This document shows positions 42,292 to 51,672 of a DNA stretch of 64,000 nucleotides, in pieces. The first letter of the stretch is position 1. Each line of letters starts with the position of its first letter. The notes under the pieces are model-generated. The model ran no database searches. It had not been told where the DNA came from and saw only the letters and a program-made list of their open reading frames with translations. The translations under genes and the position numbers were made by a program. Source of the DNA: Palsa-504 sp963819785 (GTDB lineage: Bacteria > Actinomycetota > Actinomycetes > Streptosporangiales > Streptosporangiaceae); contig CAWFXW010000028.1 in assembly GCA_963819785.1 (NCBI GenBank), forward strand, positions 248,001-312,000. Direction: 5' to 3'.

Positions 42292-43155
42292 CTAGGAGGC
42301 GGCCGGTCCGCCCTCCGGCTGCCAGACTGCCCGGACCGCAGCCGCTTCGGCCGTTGCCTGGGCCCGTCCGGCTGTCGCCGCCGCTGCCCGGCGCGACACG
42401 TCAAGCACGTTTCGCCCGATGGCCCGCATGGCCGCGCGGTCCGGCCGCACGAGCGCGACACGGGCTCCGGCCGCGGCCAGCGCGGCAGCCTGCCGGCCCG
42501 GGCCAGGCATGATGGGCCCGATACCCTGGGCTACGGGCGCCACGATCACCACCCGCTGGTAGCTGGCCGCCAGGTCGGCATTAGCTACTGAGCGCACGCC
42601 CCCGTCCACGAAACGGCGAGTCCCGATGGTGACCGGCGGCCAGACTCCAGGCACCGCGCAGCTTGCCCCGACCGCATCCACCAGACTGGCCTCACCAGCG
42701 GAGTCAAACACCACGAACTCGCCGGTCCACGCGTCGACGGCGGTTACCTTGAGCATCGTGGCGGGCCAGCCGCCGGCGGGCAGCCGGGCCTCGAACACCT
42801 GGCGCCGGTCGGCCTCCGGCATGGTGCGCGCGGCCAGCGCCCAGCGGCCGATCCGCGCCCGCGCCCGGACCGGGTCCCGGCTGGTGTTCATGACCCACGC
42901 CAGCCTGCCGATCAGGCCCCAGCCGATCCGGGCGGCGGGTTCAGGATCAGGCGGCGCGAGCTGAGCCCGGTACAGCGCCTCAGGCTCCTGCCCGCAGGTG
43001 ATGTCGGCGCCGACCACCGACCCGGCCGATGTCCCGATGATCACGTCGGCTGCGGCCAGGTCGATGCCCTGGCTGGCTAGCCCCGCGATCACGCCGATCT
43101 CCCAGGCAATGCCGGTGACACCACCGCCACCCAGGACAAGCGCGCGTCTGTCCAT
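42292..43155 (-). CDS. Patatin-like phospholipase
   Basis: 287 residues from ATG 43155 (gggaag upstream). RRALVLGGGGVTGIAWEIGVI carries the oxyanion-hole glycines, IIGTSAGSVVG the nucleophile Ser43 in GxSxG, and FVDGGVRSVANADLA the catalytic Asp of the Ser-Asp dyad. Patatin-like proteins are acyl hydrolases acting on membrane lipids. No signal peptide is seen. The upstream 490 bp on this strand hold no gene I can support before the next stop. Confidence 0.92.
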   Translation of the reverse strand: MDRRALVLGGGGVTGIAWEIGVIAGLASQGIDLAAADVIIGTSAGSVVGADITCGQEPEALYRAQLAPPDPEPAARIGWGLIGRLAWVMNTSRDPVRARARIGRWALAARTMPEADRRQVFEARLPAGGWPATMLKVTAVDAWTGEFVVFDSAGEASLVDAVGASCAVPGVWPPVTIGTRRFVDGGVRSVANADLAASYQRVVIVAPVAQGIGPIMPGPGRQAAALAAAGARVALVRPDRAAMRAIGRNVLDVSRRAAAATAGRAQATAEAAAVRAVWQPEGGPAAS

Positions 43156-43602
43156 GACTTCCCTTGTACACCCATCCGGCGGATCCGGTAGCACGTCCCC
43201 GGCATCAATAGCCGGGACCGCCATGATGGCCAGTTCGCGTCCGCCATCTCCTGCCGCCGCAGTCCGGCCGTATGTCTGCGCCGCCCGGCCGAAGGTCCCG
43301 TGGCCAGGGACGTTAGTCCCTGGCACGCGCGCCCGTGACGGGGTGGACTGACCGTGACAGAGGACCCCAGACAGACGCGGGGGAACGGACCAGATCCGCG
43401 CACCGCGCAATCGAGATCCGCGAGAAGCGGAGAGGGGTCCTCTCGTCACGTCCCGTCCGGATTACCTTGCGGTCCAGCCGACGTCGAGCCTGAGCAGCGC
43501 GCCGGGCGCCGGGCACGCCATCGGCCAGCGGACGCGCAGAACCCCCCGTCCGGCACGGCATCGATAATCACGGGCCCGGCGTGCTCAGCGCTTGTCAGCT
43601 GG

Positions 43603-43636
43603 TTCCGGAGGGGCAGGGGGAACTGCCCCTCCGGAA
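43603..43636 (-). terminator. Strong hairpin terminator of the secreted-protein gene
   Basis: TTCCGGAGGGGCAG-(6-nt loop)-CTGCCCCTCCGGAA is a perfect 14-bp stem starting 12 bp past the stop codon of the minus-strand gene. No T run follows, as is common in high-GC actinobacteria. Confidence 0.75.
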
Positions 43637-43647
43637 ATTGTTCGTGG

Positions 43648-44285
43648 TCAGGATGTGATCTGGCGCAGCGGGCCGGCCTGGTCGGGGAAGTTGCTCGTGC
43701 TGAGCGCCTGCACGCCGGCGTCGTGCTCACCGTTGAATGGCGTGGTCGCGCCGGCGCAGCCGGCGGCGGTGGCGTCCTTCGGCGAGTTGAACCACAGGCC
43801 CAGGTGGTACATCTGCACGGGATTGAAGGGCGGGTTAAGGCTGGCATCGGGGAAGGGTCCGTTAAGACCTGGGGAGCCGCCGCCGAGCCCGGGGCCACGG
43901 CGAAGGTCTCGATGCTGAAGCGGCCGATGAACGTGCCCCTGGCGTGGCCGGACCTGTTGCTTTCCAGGTCACCCTGGTACCAGGAGATCCCGAACGGCGC
44001 GTTGGGGACCTGGGTGACGAACAGGTCGAAGTCCGTGTTCGGCGGCAGGTGGTCCGCCGAGACCTTCATGACCTCGACCGGGCCCTCGGACGCGATGGTG
44101 ACCTTGGCGTCTGCGCCGGTCAGGCAGTTGGCCTTGACCGAGGCAGCCGAACGGACCATGTGAAATGTGGTCTGCGCGACTGCCGCGTCAGCGGCGGCAC
44201 CGCCGATCCCGGCGGCGCTGCCACCCGCAACGGCCAGGAACGCCGCCCCTGCCATTACGCTGATTCGCCTGACTAGTTTATGCAT
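43648..44285 (-). CDS. Secreted protein of unknown function, frameshifted
   Basis: Start ATG 44285 with aggag upstream. MHKLVRRISVMAGAAFLAVAGGSAAGIGG is a signal peptide. The mature domain (FHMVRSAASVKANCLTGADAKVTIASEGPVEVMKVSADHLPPNTDFDLFVTQVP, FGISWYQGDLESN) is shared by secreted hypotheticals of actinobacteria. At about 43865 a one-base shift is needed to continue as NGPFPDASLNPPFNPVQMYHLGLWFNSPKDA, ending at TGA 43648. Two Cys residues could form one disulphide. Function unknown. Confidence 0.65.
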
Positions 44286-44331
44286 GTGAATACTCCTACG
44301 GTGAGGTTCCGGCCCTGGAGGCGATCTGTCA

Positions 44332-44354
44332 GACCGATCAGGCTGAGATCGGTC
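44332..44354. promoter_or_regulatory. Inverted repeat upstream of the secreted-protein gene
   Basis: GACCGATC-aggctga-GATCGGTC is a perfect 8-bp inverted repeat centred about 58 bp upstream of ATG 44285 on the transcribed side. It is a candidate operator; the regulator is unknown. Confidence 0.4.
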
Positions 44355-44602
44355 ACCCGGAAGACGGTGCCAATAACGAGGCACCCGGCAGTGCAATCAC
44401 GAAAAGGCCGCTGTGCCCGTTGACACATCTGTGAGGAAGCCCGCTCCGGTGAATCGGGATGTCCTCCTTGATCGGTTGGGGCAGCCCGTTATGGCTGTCA
44501 GGGTGTACGCGGCATCGCACCAGAAAGGTTCAAGGAAACGGCGGACCGCCGCCCGCAGATTCGGCTCCCGCCTATGACGATGCCGCATTGACCAGGCGCT
44601 GA

Positions 44603-44728
44603 TGTATCGGAGACCCGCAGAACAAGCCGATCTGCGTGCTCCACGGCGATGACGCCGAGAAGCTCGCGGTCACGCCGAACGGCGGATCCGGCGCGACCGC
44701 ACCCCTAGTTCCTGAACAACTTGCGTGA
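44603..44728 (+). pseudogene. Possible gene remnant in a 636-bp gap
   Basis: One frame reads CIGDPQNKPICVLHGDDAEKLAVTPNGGSGATAPLVPEQLA before a stop. It looks protein-like but has no start codon and no family I can name. Elsewhere between 44286 and 44921, apart from the inverted repeat at 44332, I recognise nothing. Confidence 0.25.
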
Positions 44729-44921
44729 AATGCTGGCCGCCGCCAGTCGGCCGAAAACAGACGCCGAGCCTGCTGGGAGATGAGCACCAGCCGGGGCGGG
44801 TCACCCCGGCACGGGCGCTGCAAGGCGATCGTGTAGCTGGCCGCGAGGATGTGTTAGTCCCCTGTGCATTTCCGGGGCGGTCTGCGATGCTGACCGGGCG
44901 GCCCGCTGCTAACGTCGCTGC

Positions 44922-45590
44922 ATGACATCGCTGCCCGACAGTGCCCGGGTCGTCCTGGAGTCCCCGGCCCTGGCGCACCTTGTGACCTTGAACCCGGACG
45001 GCAGCCCCCAGGTCAGCGTCGTATGGGTCGGCCTAGACGGGGACGAGATCGTGGCAGGCCACCTCCCCGAGCACCGCAAGGTACGCAATATCCGCAACGA
45101 CAGCCGGGTCGCGCTGTCTATCGAGACCGACACGCGTAACGCCATGGGCCTGAACGAATACCTGGTCATCTACGGCACTGCCCGCATCACCGAGGGAGGT
45201 GCCGCCGACCTCCTCCAAAGGCTCGCCCGCACCTACCTTGGTCCCGACGTCCGCTTCCCGCCAATGGAGAACCCGCCTCCCGGGTACATGACCCACATCA
45301 GCGTGGATCGGATCTCGGGCTGCGGCTATGCCACCGGCAGGCGCTCACCAACCAGGAACTGGCCGATCGCCTTGGCGTCGCGCCCGCCACCACGCTGCGG
45401 CACGTGCGGATCTTGGCCAAGGCCGGCTTTCTCGCCGCACAGCCGGTACGCAACGGCCAGCACGGCGCGCTCGAGCGGCCCTACCGCTCGACCGGGCTCT
45501 CGATCAGGCTCGCCTGGGACACCGCCGAGTCACCCGGACTGCTCCAGCGGATCGAGATCGCTGCGCTGCACGCCGTCCGGGCCGAACTGA
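44922..45590 (+). CDS. PPOX-class F420-dependent enzyme; natural C-terminus lost at a deletion junction
   Basis: Start ATG 44922. Residues 1-135 are a nearly complete PPOX/flavin-reductase-like split barrel of the type that uses F420 in actinobacteria: ARVVLESPALAHLVTLNPDGSPQVSVVWVGLDGDEIVAGHLPEHRKVRNIRNDSRVALSIE, and PPMENPPPGYMTHISVDRISGCG. Homologues end a few residues later. Here the frame runs on to 45590 through the DNA of a truncated ArsR-type regulator read in another frame. A deletion therefore appears to have fused the two genes at about 45320. The core domain could still fold. Confidence 0.78.
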   Translation: MTSLPDSARVVLESPALAHLVTLNPDGSPQVSVVWVGLDGDEIVAGHLPEHRKVRNIRNDSRVALSIETDTRNAMGLNEYLVIYGTARITEGGAADLLQRLARTYLGPDVRFPPMENPPPGYMTHISVDRISGCGYATGRRSPTRNWPIALASRPPPRCGTCGSWPRPAFSPHSRYATASTARSSGPTARPGSRSGSPGTPPSHPDCSSGSRSLRCTPSGPN

Positions 45591-45772
45591 TCGACGCGGG
45601 ACCCAGCGCGATCCGCGACCAGTTCCGCGGCACGCTAAGGCTCACACCGGAGGTAAGGTGCGAGCTTGCCGACCGCCTGCACGCCCTGCTCGACGAGTTC
45701 TCCAGCCGCGACGACCCAGACGGCGAACCGCTCAGCCTGCTCTGGATCATGCACGCCGCACCTGGGCCCTAG
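45321..45772 (+). pseudogene. 5'-deleted winged-helix (ArsR-like) transcriptional regulator
   Basis: The frame contains QALTNQELADRLGVAPATTLRHVRILAKAGFLAAQPVRNGQHGALERPYRSTGLSIRLAW, a winged helix-turn-helix with recognition helix and wing, then a long helical C-terminus ending LSLLWIMHAAPGP. The first 20-25 residues (normally including RALRHPLRRRLL-like sequence) are missing, and the coding sequence starts inside the PPOX gene tail. A GTG at 45404 gives an open frame but would cut the HTH. Probably non-functional. Confidence 0.65.
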
Positions 45773-45930
45773 GGATCAGCGGCCTGCCTGATGCTGCCCA
45801 GCGAAGAGGACCGCGCCATGGCCGAGCATGGCGATTATCCCGAACCCCGGCAGCCGGGAACGCGCCGAGAGAGGATGGAGTAGTACGGGCACAGGCAGAT
45901 AACGGCCCAGGGGCGGGCAGGAGGCTAGCT

Positions 45931-46299
45931 ATGAGCGAGGCGCTGACCATCCAGGTTCGGTGCGACCGGGGCTATGCGATCGTAGCTGTCACCGGGGAAG
46001 TTGACATTGCCACCGTAACCCGGCTGCGCGAGCGCCTTTTCGAGCTGGCAGCCAGCGGCCGCACGCTGGTAGTCGACCTCGACCAGGTCAGCTTCATTGA
46101 TTCTGCCGGGCTCGCGGCACTGGTCGGCACGGCCAGGCGTGCCGCCGCGCACGGGGCCAGCCTGCAGGTAGTCTGCACCCGGCCCCGGACCCGGCAGCTG
46201 TTCCGGCTGACCGGACTGGACGGCCAGGTACCGCTGGCCCGCACCCTGGACGGGGCGCTGGAGTCCCTGACGGCGGCCCGGACCGTCCCCGCCAGCTAG
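45931..46299 (+). CDS. STAS-domain anti-sigma factor antagonist
   Basis: 122 residues with a perfect aggagg 7 bp before ATG 45931. IQVRCDRGYAIVAVTGEVDIATVTRLRERLFELAASGRTLVVDLDQVSFIDSAGLAALVGTARRAAAHGASL is a complete SpoIIAA-like STAS domain. Ser58 in DSAG is the residue a partner kinase would phosphorylate. No RsbW-type kinase lies beside it, so its partner is encoded elsewhere. Confidence 0.92.
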   Translation: MSEALTIQVRCDRGYAIVAVTGEVDIATVTRLRERLFELAASGRTLVVDLDQVSFIDSAGLAALVGTARRAAAHGASLQVVCTRPRTRQLFRLTGLDGQVPLARTLDGALESLTAARTVPAS

Positions 46300-46724
46300 C
46301 GGCCGCGCAGGAGGCCCAGACCGCAGCCCCGTCCCCGGGGGCCGAGATGCCGCACCCGCCGCAGCGGGGGATCGCCGGCAGGTGCCCCGCGGTCCGGTGG
46401 TCGTCGCAGCCGGGCTGATGCAGCCACCGTGGCGGGCGCCGCGGTTGTGGTAATGCTGTCGGCGGTGCTTGGCGGTCACGACCCTGCCACGTCGTTGCGG
46501 CCGGCCTCCAGCACCACATCGGGCTGTCCCGCGCCAGCCTCAACCCGGTGTGGCACGCGATCGCCGACCGGCAGAGCCTATGCGGCCGCCGGGTACCGGG
46601 AGAACGACGGTGGCCCCAGAACACCCTGCCCGGCGCGGCATGGTGATCGACCGTGAGCCGCCGGCCAGTGCTGAGACGAGCTAGCCAGGCGGCGGCCGCC
46701 GGGCCTACGCCGCACACTGGTGGT
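46300..46724. other. 425-bp gap with traces of a decayed gene
   Basis: A forward frame from about 46519 reads HIGLSRASLNPVWHAIADRQSLCGRRVPGE, a protein-like trace that stops at 46646 without a start codon. Apart from a short run-up to the next gene, nothing else is recognisable. Confidence 0.3.
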
Positions 46725-46994
46725 ATGCGGATCACTATCCAAGTGCGGCCCGGCTCGGCGCATCCGGGGGTCGGCGGCGAATATGCCGGTGCCCTGGTCG
46801 TCCGCGTGAGCGCCCGGGCCGTGGACGGGAAGGCGACGGAGGCCGCCCTGGCAGCGGTAGCCGACGCATTCGGCGTCCGCCGCGGCGCCGTCACGCTGGT
46901 GTCCGGGGCATCAAGCCGCACCAAGATCATCGATATCGTCACCGGCGACCCGCGCATCCTCGCGGACCTGCTCACCGGGCCAGGTGACCGCTGA
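46725..46994 (+). CDS. DUF167 (YggU-like) protein
   Basis: 89 residues from ATG 46725. ITIQVRPGSAHPGVGG, LVVRVSARAVDGKATEAALAAVADAFGVRRGAVTLVSGASSRTKIIDI is a complete DUF167 domain of the small alpha/beta YggU fold. It is widely conserved with unknown function. The internal stretch VDGKATEAAL is diagnostic. Confidence 0.92.
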   Translation: MRITIQVRPGSAHPGVGGEYAGALVVRVSARAVDGKATEAALAAVADAFGVRRGAVTLVSGASSRTKIIDIVTGDPRILADLLTGPGDR

Positions 46995-47150
46995 GGCCGG
47001 CCTCAGCCGAAGCCGCCCGGGGACTGCCGGGAGATCACCAAGACGGGCGTGCGGCCGCACCAGAACGGGGACCGCCCAGGCGTGCGCCCAAGGCGGGCGC
47101 GTGGCTCATATCACTGTGCGTAATACTTCAGTAAACACCGCAACTCTGGC

Positions 47151-48010
47151 CTAACTGGCTAGCCGACCGGGCCTAATGGGTACTGCCCGCAAGCCCAGGC
47201 ACGGACGGCCGCAGAGGCCAGGCGTCGTTCCAGGTGTCCGGGCTTCGTCAACGTCGCTGGTGACGCTGCCCATCACTACCGCCGCAGCCATGTGGATGGC
47301 GTGGCCGTGCCGCTGGTTCCCGCGCCTGCTCAGCTGGTACACCTTCCGCTGCCCGGAGGACACCTCGATCGGCGCGGTCCCGTTATAGGCGGCGAAGTGG
47401 TCCCGGCCGGGAAACCGGGACACGTCGCGGACATCGCCGATCACCGCGGCGGTGATCACCGGGCCGACCCCGAACAGCCCGGTCAGGCTGGTCCCGGCCG
47501 CGGCCACGGCGGCCGCGAGCTTCTTACGGGTCTCCCGGATCCCGGCATCGATCCGGCGCAGGTCCTCCAGGAACGCCGCGGCAAGCTCCCAGCGGGCCGC
47601 CTGCACTGCGCCATCCGGCCTGATCGCCCTCAGCACCCGGGCGGCGCGAGCCGTGGTGATCACCTGGGGAACACCGCCGGGATCAGCTCGCCCAGTACCA
47701 CATGCAGCCGGCGTACCACCTGGGTACGGCTGCGGCCCAGGTCACGGTACCACCTGGACCAGATCTTCAGCACCGCCGCATGATCATCAGCCCGCACCTC
47801 CCGGACACCAGCCGACCGCGGCGCCGCGACGGCCACCGAGCGGGCATCGTTCGGGTCGTTCTTGTTCATGTCCCCGGCGGCCAGCAGCCGGACCCGCGCG
47901 CCGAGCTTGGGCTGCACATCGCCGCCCGCTCACCCGCAGCCAGCAGCTGCTGGGCCAGCAGGTGGCCCGTGCCGCCGGCGGCCGGCCGCCGGTCGTCATC
48001 GGCAGGCCTC
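47151..48010 (-). mobile_element. Decayed IS110-family transposase remnant
   Basis: Minus-strand segments recover, from 5' to 3': GGTGHLLAQQLLAAGERAA, VQPKLGARVRLLAAGDMNKNDPNDARSVAVAA (end of the DEDD catalytic domain), then LTGLFGVGPVITAAVIGDVRDVSRFPGRDHFAAYNGTAPIEVSSGQRKVYQLSRRGNQRHGHAIHMAA, the C-terminal transposase domain of the IS116/IS110/IS902 family. The frame changes twice (about 47925 and 47660). The N-terminal ~100 residues and the end after MAAA are missing. No terminal features of an intact element are seen. Inactive. Confidence 0.85.
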
Positions 48011-48056
48011 GGGCCGGATTCCGCCGGCTCATGGTGCCTTCGCCCACGCGGGCCGG

Positions 48057-48668
48057 CTACCAGCAATCCCAGCGGGTCATCGCCGGTGAGGACCCGACCA
48101 GAACCTCCAGTTCCGGCGGCAACTGGCCTCGTGCGAGCATGAAGGCGGTGAGGCGGACGTGGCCCTCCAGTACCACCAGGTCGCCGCCGCCGAGGCCGGT
48201 GGTGACAAGGATCAGCGGCGGGAACCGGGCCCCGCCAGCGACCGCCTGCGCCATTTCAAGCTTTCCGTTGTTGGGTACCCCGAACGGGGCCACGCCGGCG
48301 CGAATGCGCGCGGCGGCGTCGACCGCCAGCCGGCTGCCGCCCGACAGTTCGTCCCAGTAGTCGTACCGGATGTACCTGACCTCGGCAAGTCCGGCGGCTG
48401 TGATGGCCATCCACTGCCAGCGCACGTCGTCCGGGAAGCCCTCGAACATCCCGGTGCGGGTGCCGTAGCCGCGGTGCTCAGTCAGCAGCCGCAGACGCAC
48501 CTGGTTCTCGGCGTCGTCGCCGAGGTCGGGAGCCGTGATAACGCGGTCGGGCAGTCCGGCGCGCCCCAGCAGCGCCCGCAGGTCATCCTTCCAGCGGCCG
48601 GAGGGCAGCTCGGTGCGCAAGAACAGCGCGACCATTTCCGCTTCGCTGCTTGACCGCAGCCACCGCAT
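48057..48668 (-). CDS. Conserved hypothetical protein with ParB-like segment
   Basis: 203 residues from ATG 48668 (48680 also possible). It contains MRWLRSSSEAEMVALFLRTEL, a FEGFPDDVRWQWMAITAAGLAEVRYIRYDYWDELSGGSRL block, and LVVLEGHVRLTAFMLA, which resembles the substrate-binding corner of ParB/sulfiredoxin-like folds. I recall similar actinobacterial hypotheticals but no function. The 3' end abuts the IS110 remnant. Confidence 0.75.
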   Translation of the reverse strand: MRWLRSSSEAEMVALFLRTELPSGRWKDDLRALLGRAGLPDRVITAPDLGDDAENQVRLRLLTEHRGYGTRTGMFEGFPDDVRWQWMAITAAGLAEVRYIRYDYWDELSGGSRLAVDAAARIRAGVAPFGVPNNGKLEMAQAVAGGARFPPLILVTTGLGGGDLVVLEGHVRLTAFMLARGQLPPELEVLVGSSPAMTRWDCW

Positions 48669-48744
48669 GCTCACTGCCATTCCTTCAGAAGGTCCGCACA
48701 CCTGGGCCGTGGCCGGGGCCGCTCACTGCTAGAGCTGCGCGGCA

Positions 48745-48865
48745 GCCGGCGGAACTCCAGCCACTCCCCAAGCATCGTCCGTTCACCTGCGGCGTACGGC
48801 GTGTGCTGGCAGATGATCTGCGGCGCGGTCCACGGCATGCGCCCAGCATCCAGCTCCCGCACCTT
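48745..48865 (-). pseudogene. Fragment of a DinB-like protein
   Basis: A frame with MPWTAPQIICQHTPYAAGERTMLGEWLEFRR resembles the first helix and linker of DinB/DUF664 proteins (ERTML.EWL-like). It lacks a proper start, and the sequence degenerates after it. Short and uncertain. Confidence 0.35.
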
Positions 48866-49062
48866 GATCACCAGCTCCTTTCGAGGGTGACCCCCGCACC
48901 TTGCCGATGCGGTGCCAGCCGCCCCTGGCCAGCCCGCGCAGATCCGCCATTCCCGCGTCGTCCGCCTGGTTATCAGCATCGAGCCATCGCGGATGCCTAA
49001 CGGGCGGCTCAGCGCGTCGGATCCATGGCGGAAGTGAGGGTGTTGCCATCATGAGATGGCGG

Positions 49063-49671
49063 TTATTCGCGGGCCGGGTCCTGGCTGGTGGCGGCTGTGC
49101 TGGTGATGGTGCGTTCCAGGCGCCGGTCGGGGATGATCCACATCACTGCGACGCCGGCGTAGATGGCCACAGCGGGCCAGCGACTGGCGAAGGACAGCCC
49201 GATGCCCGCGATGTACAGCAGCGGTGACAGTTTCCCTTTGACGTCGCGGCCGACGGCGGCGGCGACCACGGACCGGCTGCCCTGGTCGCGGATGATGACG
49301 GTCTGCAGGCCGTAGTAGGCCAGTGCGGCGGCGACCAAGACGATGCCGTAGCCTGCCGCGGGGGTCGCCGCGAAGTGGTTCTCGCCAAGCCAAGCGGTGG
49401 TGAACGGGATGAGGGAAAGCCAGAACAGCAGGTGCAGGTTGGCCCACAAGATCAGCCCGTTCACCCTGATGGTGGCTTGCAGCATGTGGTGGTGGTTGTT
49501 CCAGTAGATGCCAAGGTAGGCAAAGCTCATCAGGTAGGTCAGCAGGACCGGCGCGGCGGGACGCAGCGCCGCCCAGGTGGTGCCATGGGGAATCGGCAGC
49601 TCGAGCACCATGACGGTGATCAAGATGGCGATCACGCCGTCGCTGAACGCCTCCATCCGCCCGGTGGTCAT
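49063..49671 (-). CDS. TMEM175-family (DUF1211) potassium channel-like protein
   Basis: 202 residues from ATG 49671. The family mark MEAFSDGVIAILITVMVLELPIP (FSDGV pore helix at residues 9-13) is followed by YLMSFAYLGIYWNNHHHML, ANLHLLFWLSLIPFTTAWLGENHFA, and three more hydrophobic helices, six in all. Bacterial TMEM175 proteins form tetrameric K+-permeable channels. Full length for the family. Confidence 0.92.
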   Translation of the reverse strand: MTTGRMEAFSDGVIAILITVMVLELPIPHGTTWAALRPAAPVLLTYLMSFAYLGIYWNNHHHMLQATIRVNGLILWANLHLLFWLSLIPFTTAWLGENHFAATPAAGYGIVLVAAALAYYGLQTVIIRDQGSRSVVAAAVGRDVKGKLSPLLYIAGIGLSFASRWPAVAIYAGVAVMWIIPDRRLERTITSTAATSQDPARE

Positions 49672-49746
49672 CTGGTCACCGTACCGAATCCGGGCCTGGC
49701 ACACAGGGCACCGGGCCAGGGTGCTCCCGGCTGGCAAGATCACGGC

Positions 49747-51030
49747 TCATGGCGCTCGTTCGCCGCGGGCGGGGTGCGCCGGGGCGGTCGTGGCCGGATG
49801 CGGCCTGCTGCTGGAGTCCGGCGCGGGGTGATGTTCGCGGGCGCGCCGGGCGAGATATGCCGCGCACGCGACGGCCGCGATCGCGCTGCCGGCGTAGAGC
49901 TGCCGGAATGTCGCGTACCGGATGGCCAGCGATCCCAGCGCCTGCATCGGGGCCTGCGGGCCGAACATGGCGAGCGTCACCGCCGCCGAGACGCGTCCCT
50001 GCAGCTGCGCCGGGGTGACCCGCTGCGCGAGGTTGATCACGGCGAGGAACACCCACGGCAGCGCGAACCCGAGCACTGCCGTGCCCGCGATCGCCCACCC
50101 CAGCACGCCGGTGGCACGCAGCGCGCTGCCCGCCGCGAAGTCGGCCATGCCGCAGACGGCGAGCCACCCCTCGCCGGCCCGCCGCAGGACCCGGCTGCTG
50201 ACCAGGCTCGCCACGATGGACCCGCCGCCGAGGCACGCGCTGAACACGCCGAGGAACGCGGGCGGCTCCCCGATGCCCTGCACCAGGCTGTACTGCGCGG
50301 CCACCAGCACGCCGGACAGTGCCATCACGACGGCGCCGACGCCGAGCATCCTGGCCAGCGCGGGCGTGCGCCGGATGTGCGCGTACCCGGCCAGCACGCC
50401 GGCCCGCCAGCGCATTTTCCCCGGCCGCGGGGCCGCCTGGTCCGGCACCCGCAGCCGCGCGGTCGCGGCCGCGGCCACGGCGAACGTCGCGGCGTCCACG
50501 AGCGCGACCACGCCGCCGCCCGCCAGGGCGAACAGGGCCGCGCCCGCCAGCGGCGCGACCAGCCGGCCGGACTCCTGCAGGCCCAGCCGCCAGCCGTTGA
50601 CCCGCTGCCGCAGATCCTGCGGGAACATCTGGGCGAACAGCGCGTCCTCCGCCGGCCCGGCGAGCACGAGCTGCGTCCCGTACCAGGTCATCACGCAGAA
50701 GATGATCCAGGTCCACGCCGCGGACCGGACCGCGAGCAGCGGCAGGTCGGCCATCGCGGACACCACGCTGAGCCGGACCAGCAGCCGCCGCCGCGCCACC
50801 CGGTCCGCGGCCATCCCGGCCAGCGGGCCGAACAGCGACGGCAGGTAGATACACGCCGACACCAGCCCGGCCTCGGAACTGCTCCCGGTCAGCGACTTGA
50901 CCCAGATCCCGGCGACCAGGCTCAGCGCCATGCTGCCGGTCACCGAGCACCCGAGCCCGGTCAGGTACAGCCGGGCGTTCCGGAGGTCTGCGGGGCTGTC
51001 TGCAGCCGTATCGGCTTGGCCCGCCGCCAT
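49747..51030 (-). CDS. MFS transporter, probable drug/metabolite exporter
   Basis: 427 residues from ATG 51030, with about 12 membrane helices. The motif-A-like loop GPLAGMAADRVARRRLLV after helix 2 supports an MFS exporter. The central loop (ATARLRVPDQAAPRPGKMRWRAG) and the second half (LGGGSIVASLVSSRVLRRAG) complete it. The substrate is unknown. Its gene is 75 bp from the TMEM175 gene on the same strand. Confidence 0.87.
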   Translation of the reverse strand: MAAGQADTAADSPADLRNARLYLTGLGCSVTGSMALSLVAGIWVKSLTGSSSEAGLVSACIYLPSLFGPLAGMAADRVARRRLLVRLSVVSAMADLPLLAVRSAAWTWIIFCVMTWYGTQLVLAGPAEDALFAQMFPQDLRQRVNGWRLGLQESGRLVAPLAGAALFALAGGGVVALVDAATFAVAAAATARLRVPDQAAPRPGKMRWRAGVLAGYAHIRRTPALARMLGVGAVVMALSGVLVAAQYSLVQGIGEPPAFLGVFSACLGGGSIVASLVSSRVLRRAGEGWLAVCGMADFAAGSALRATGVLGWAIAGTAVLGFALPWVFLAVINLAQRVTPAQLQGRVSAAVTLAMFGPQAPMQALGSLAIRYATFRQLYAGSAIAAVACAAYLARRAREHHPAPDSSSRPHPATTAPAHPARGERAP

Positions 51031-51490
51031 GGCAGCCAGTGAACCACTAGCGCCGCCGTCCCGCAATCGAGATTGAGCCGATTAGACGCAAGAATGCTGA
51101 GCGTAATACGACACGCGAAACGATCGGTCATCTGGAGCTTGACCGAGCATCCCGGTAGCCACGCGGACGCGACGGCTGGCCTGCCCTGAACCTGAGAGTG
51201 TCATCCAAGGCCCTGATTAACGCGAAAGCGCTCGGCTTATTCGACGCCCCAGCCACAGCGCCGGTACGTGCCAGCAAGGAACGCAGCAGGCAACACGGCC
51301 GCCCAGGTTGATCAGGCCGTGGGCCAGATCCCGGCCAAGAGCCACGCACAAAGACCGCTCCCCCGCGGCCAGCCTGTACTATCAGCCCCCGGCAAACCAG
51401 CGCATAAGGCGGATCCGGCCACCTGGCAGCCGGGTGGACACGTCCGCTTTCGCCTTCGCCATGTCGGTCCCCGCCACCCGCTCATACCGG

Positions 51491-51610
51491 AGCTCGCCTC
51501 GCCTGCACCGTTCCGGCCTCGTCCATCACCTCCACATCGTGATGGTCCTGCGCCCACAGGTCTGCGCAGACGCTCCAGTTCTGTGCCGCCTCCCACAACG
51601 CCGATTCCAG
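51491..51610 (-). mobile_element. IS110-family N-terminal fragment (degenerate)
   Basis: In the 642-bp gap, the minus strand reads VCADLWAQDHHDVEVMDEAGTVQARR. This resembles the first beta-strand and catalytic-Asp region of IS110 transposases (consensus like GIDWA.EKHDV.V.D..G). Frames then break. With the decayed copy 3.5 kb to the left, it shows past IS110 activity here. Rest of the gap: nothing recognised. Confidence 0.42.
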
Positions 51611-51672
51611 TCGTAGCAGGCGGCCCGGCCATAGGCTGGGTCACGGGATCGGAGTCGCGAGAGGAGACCCGT

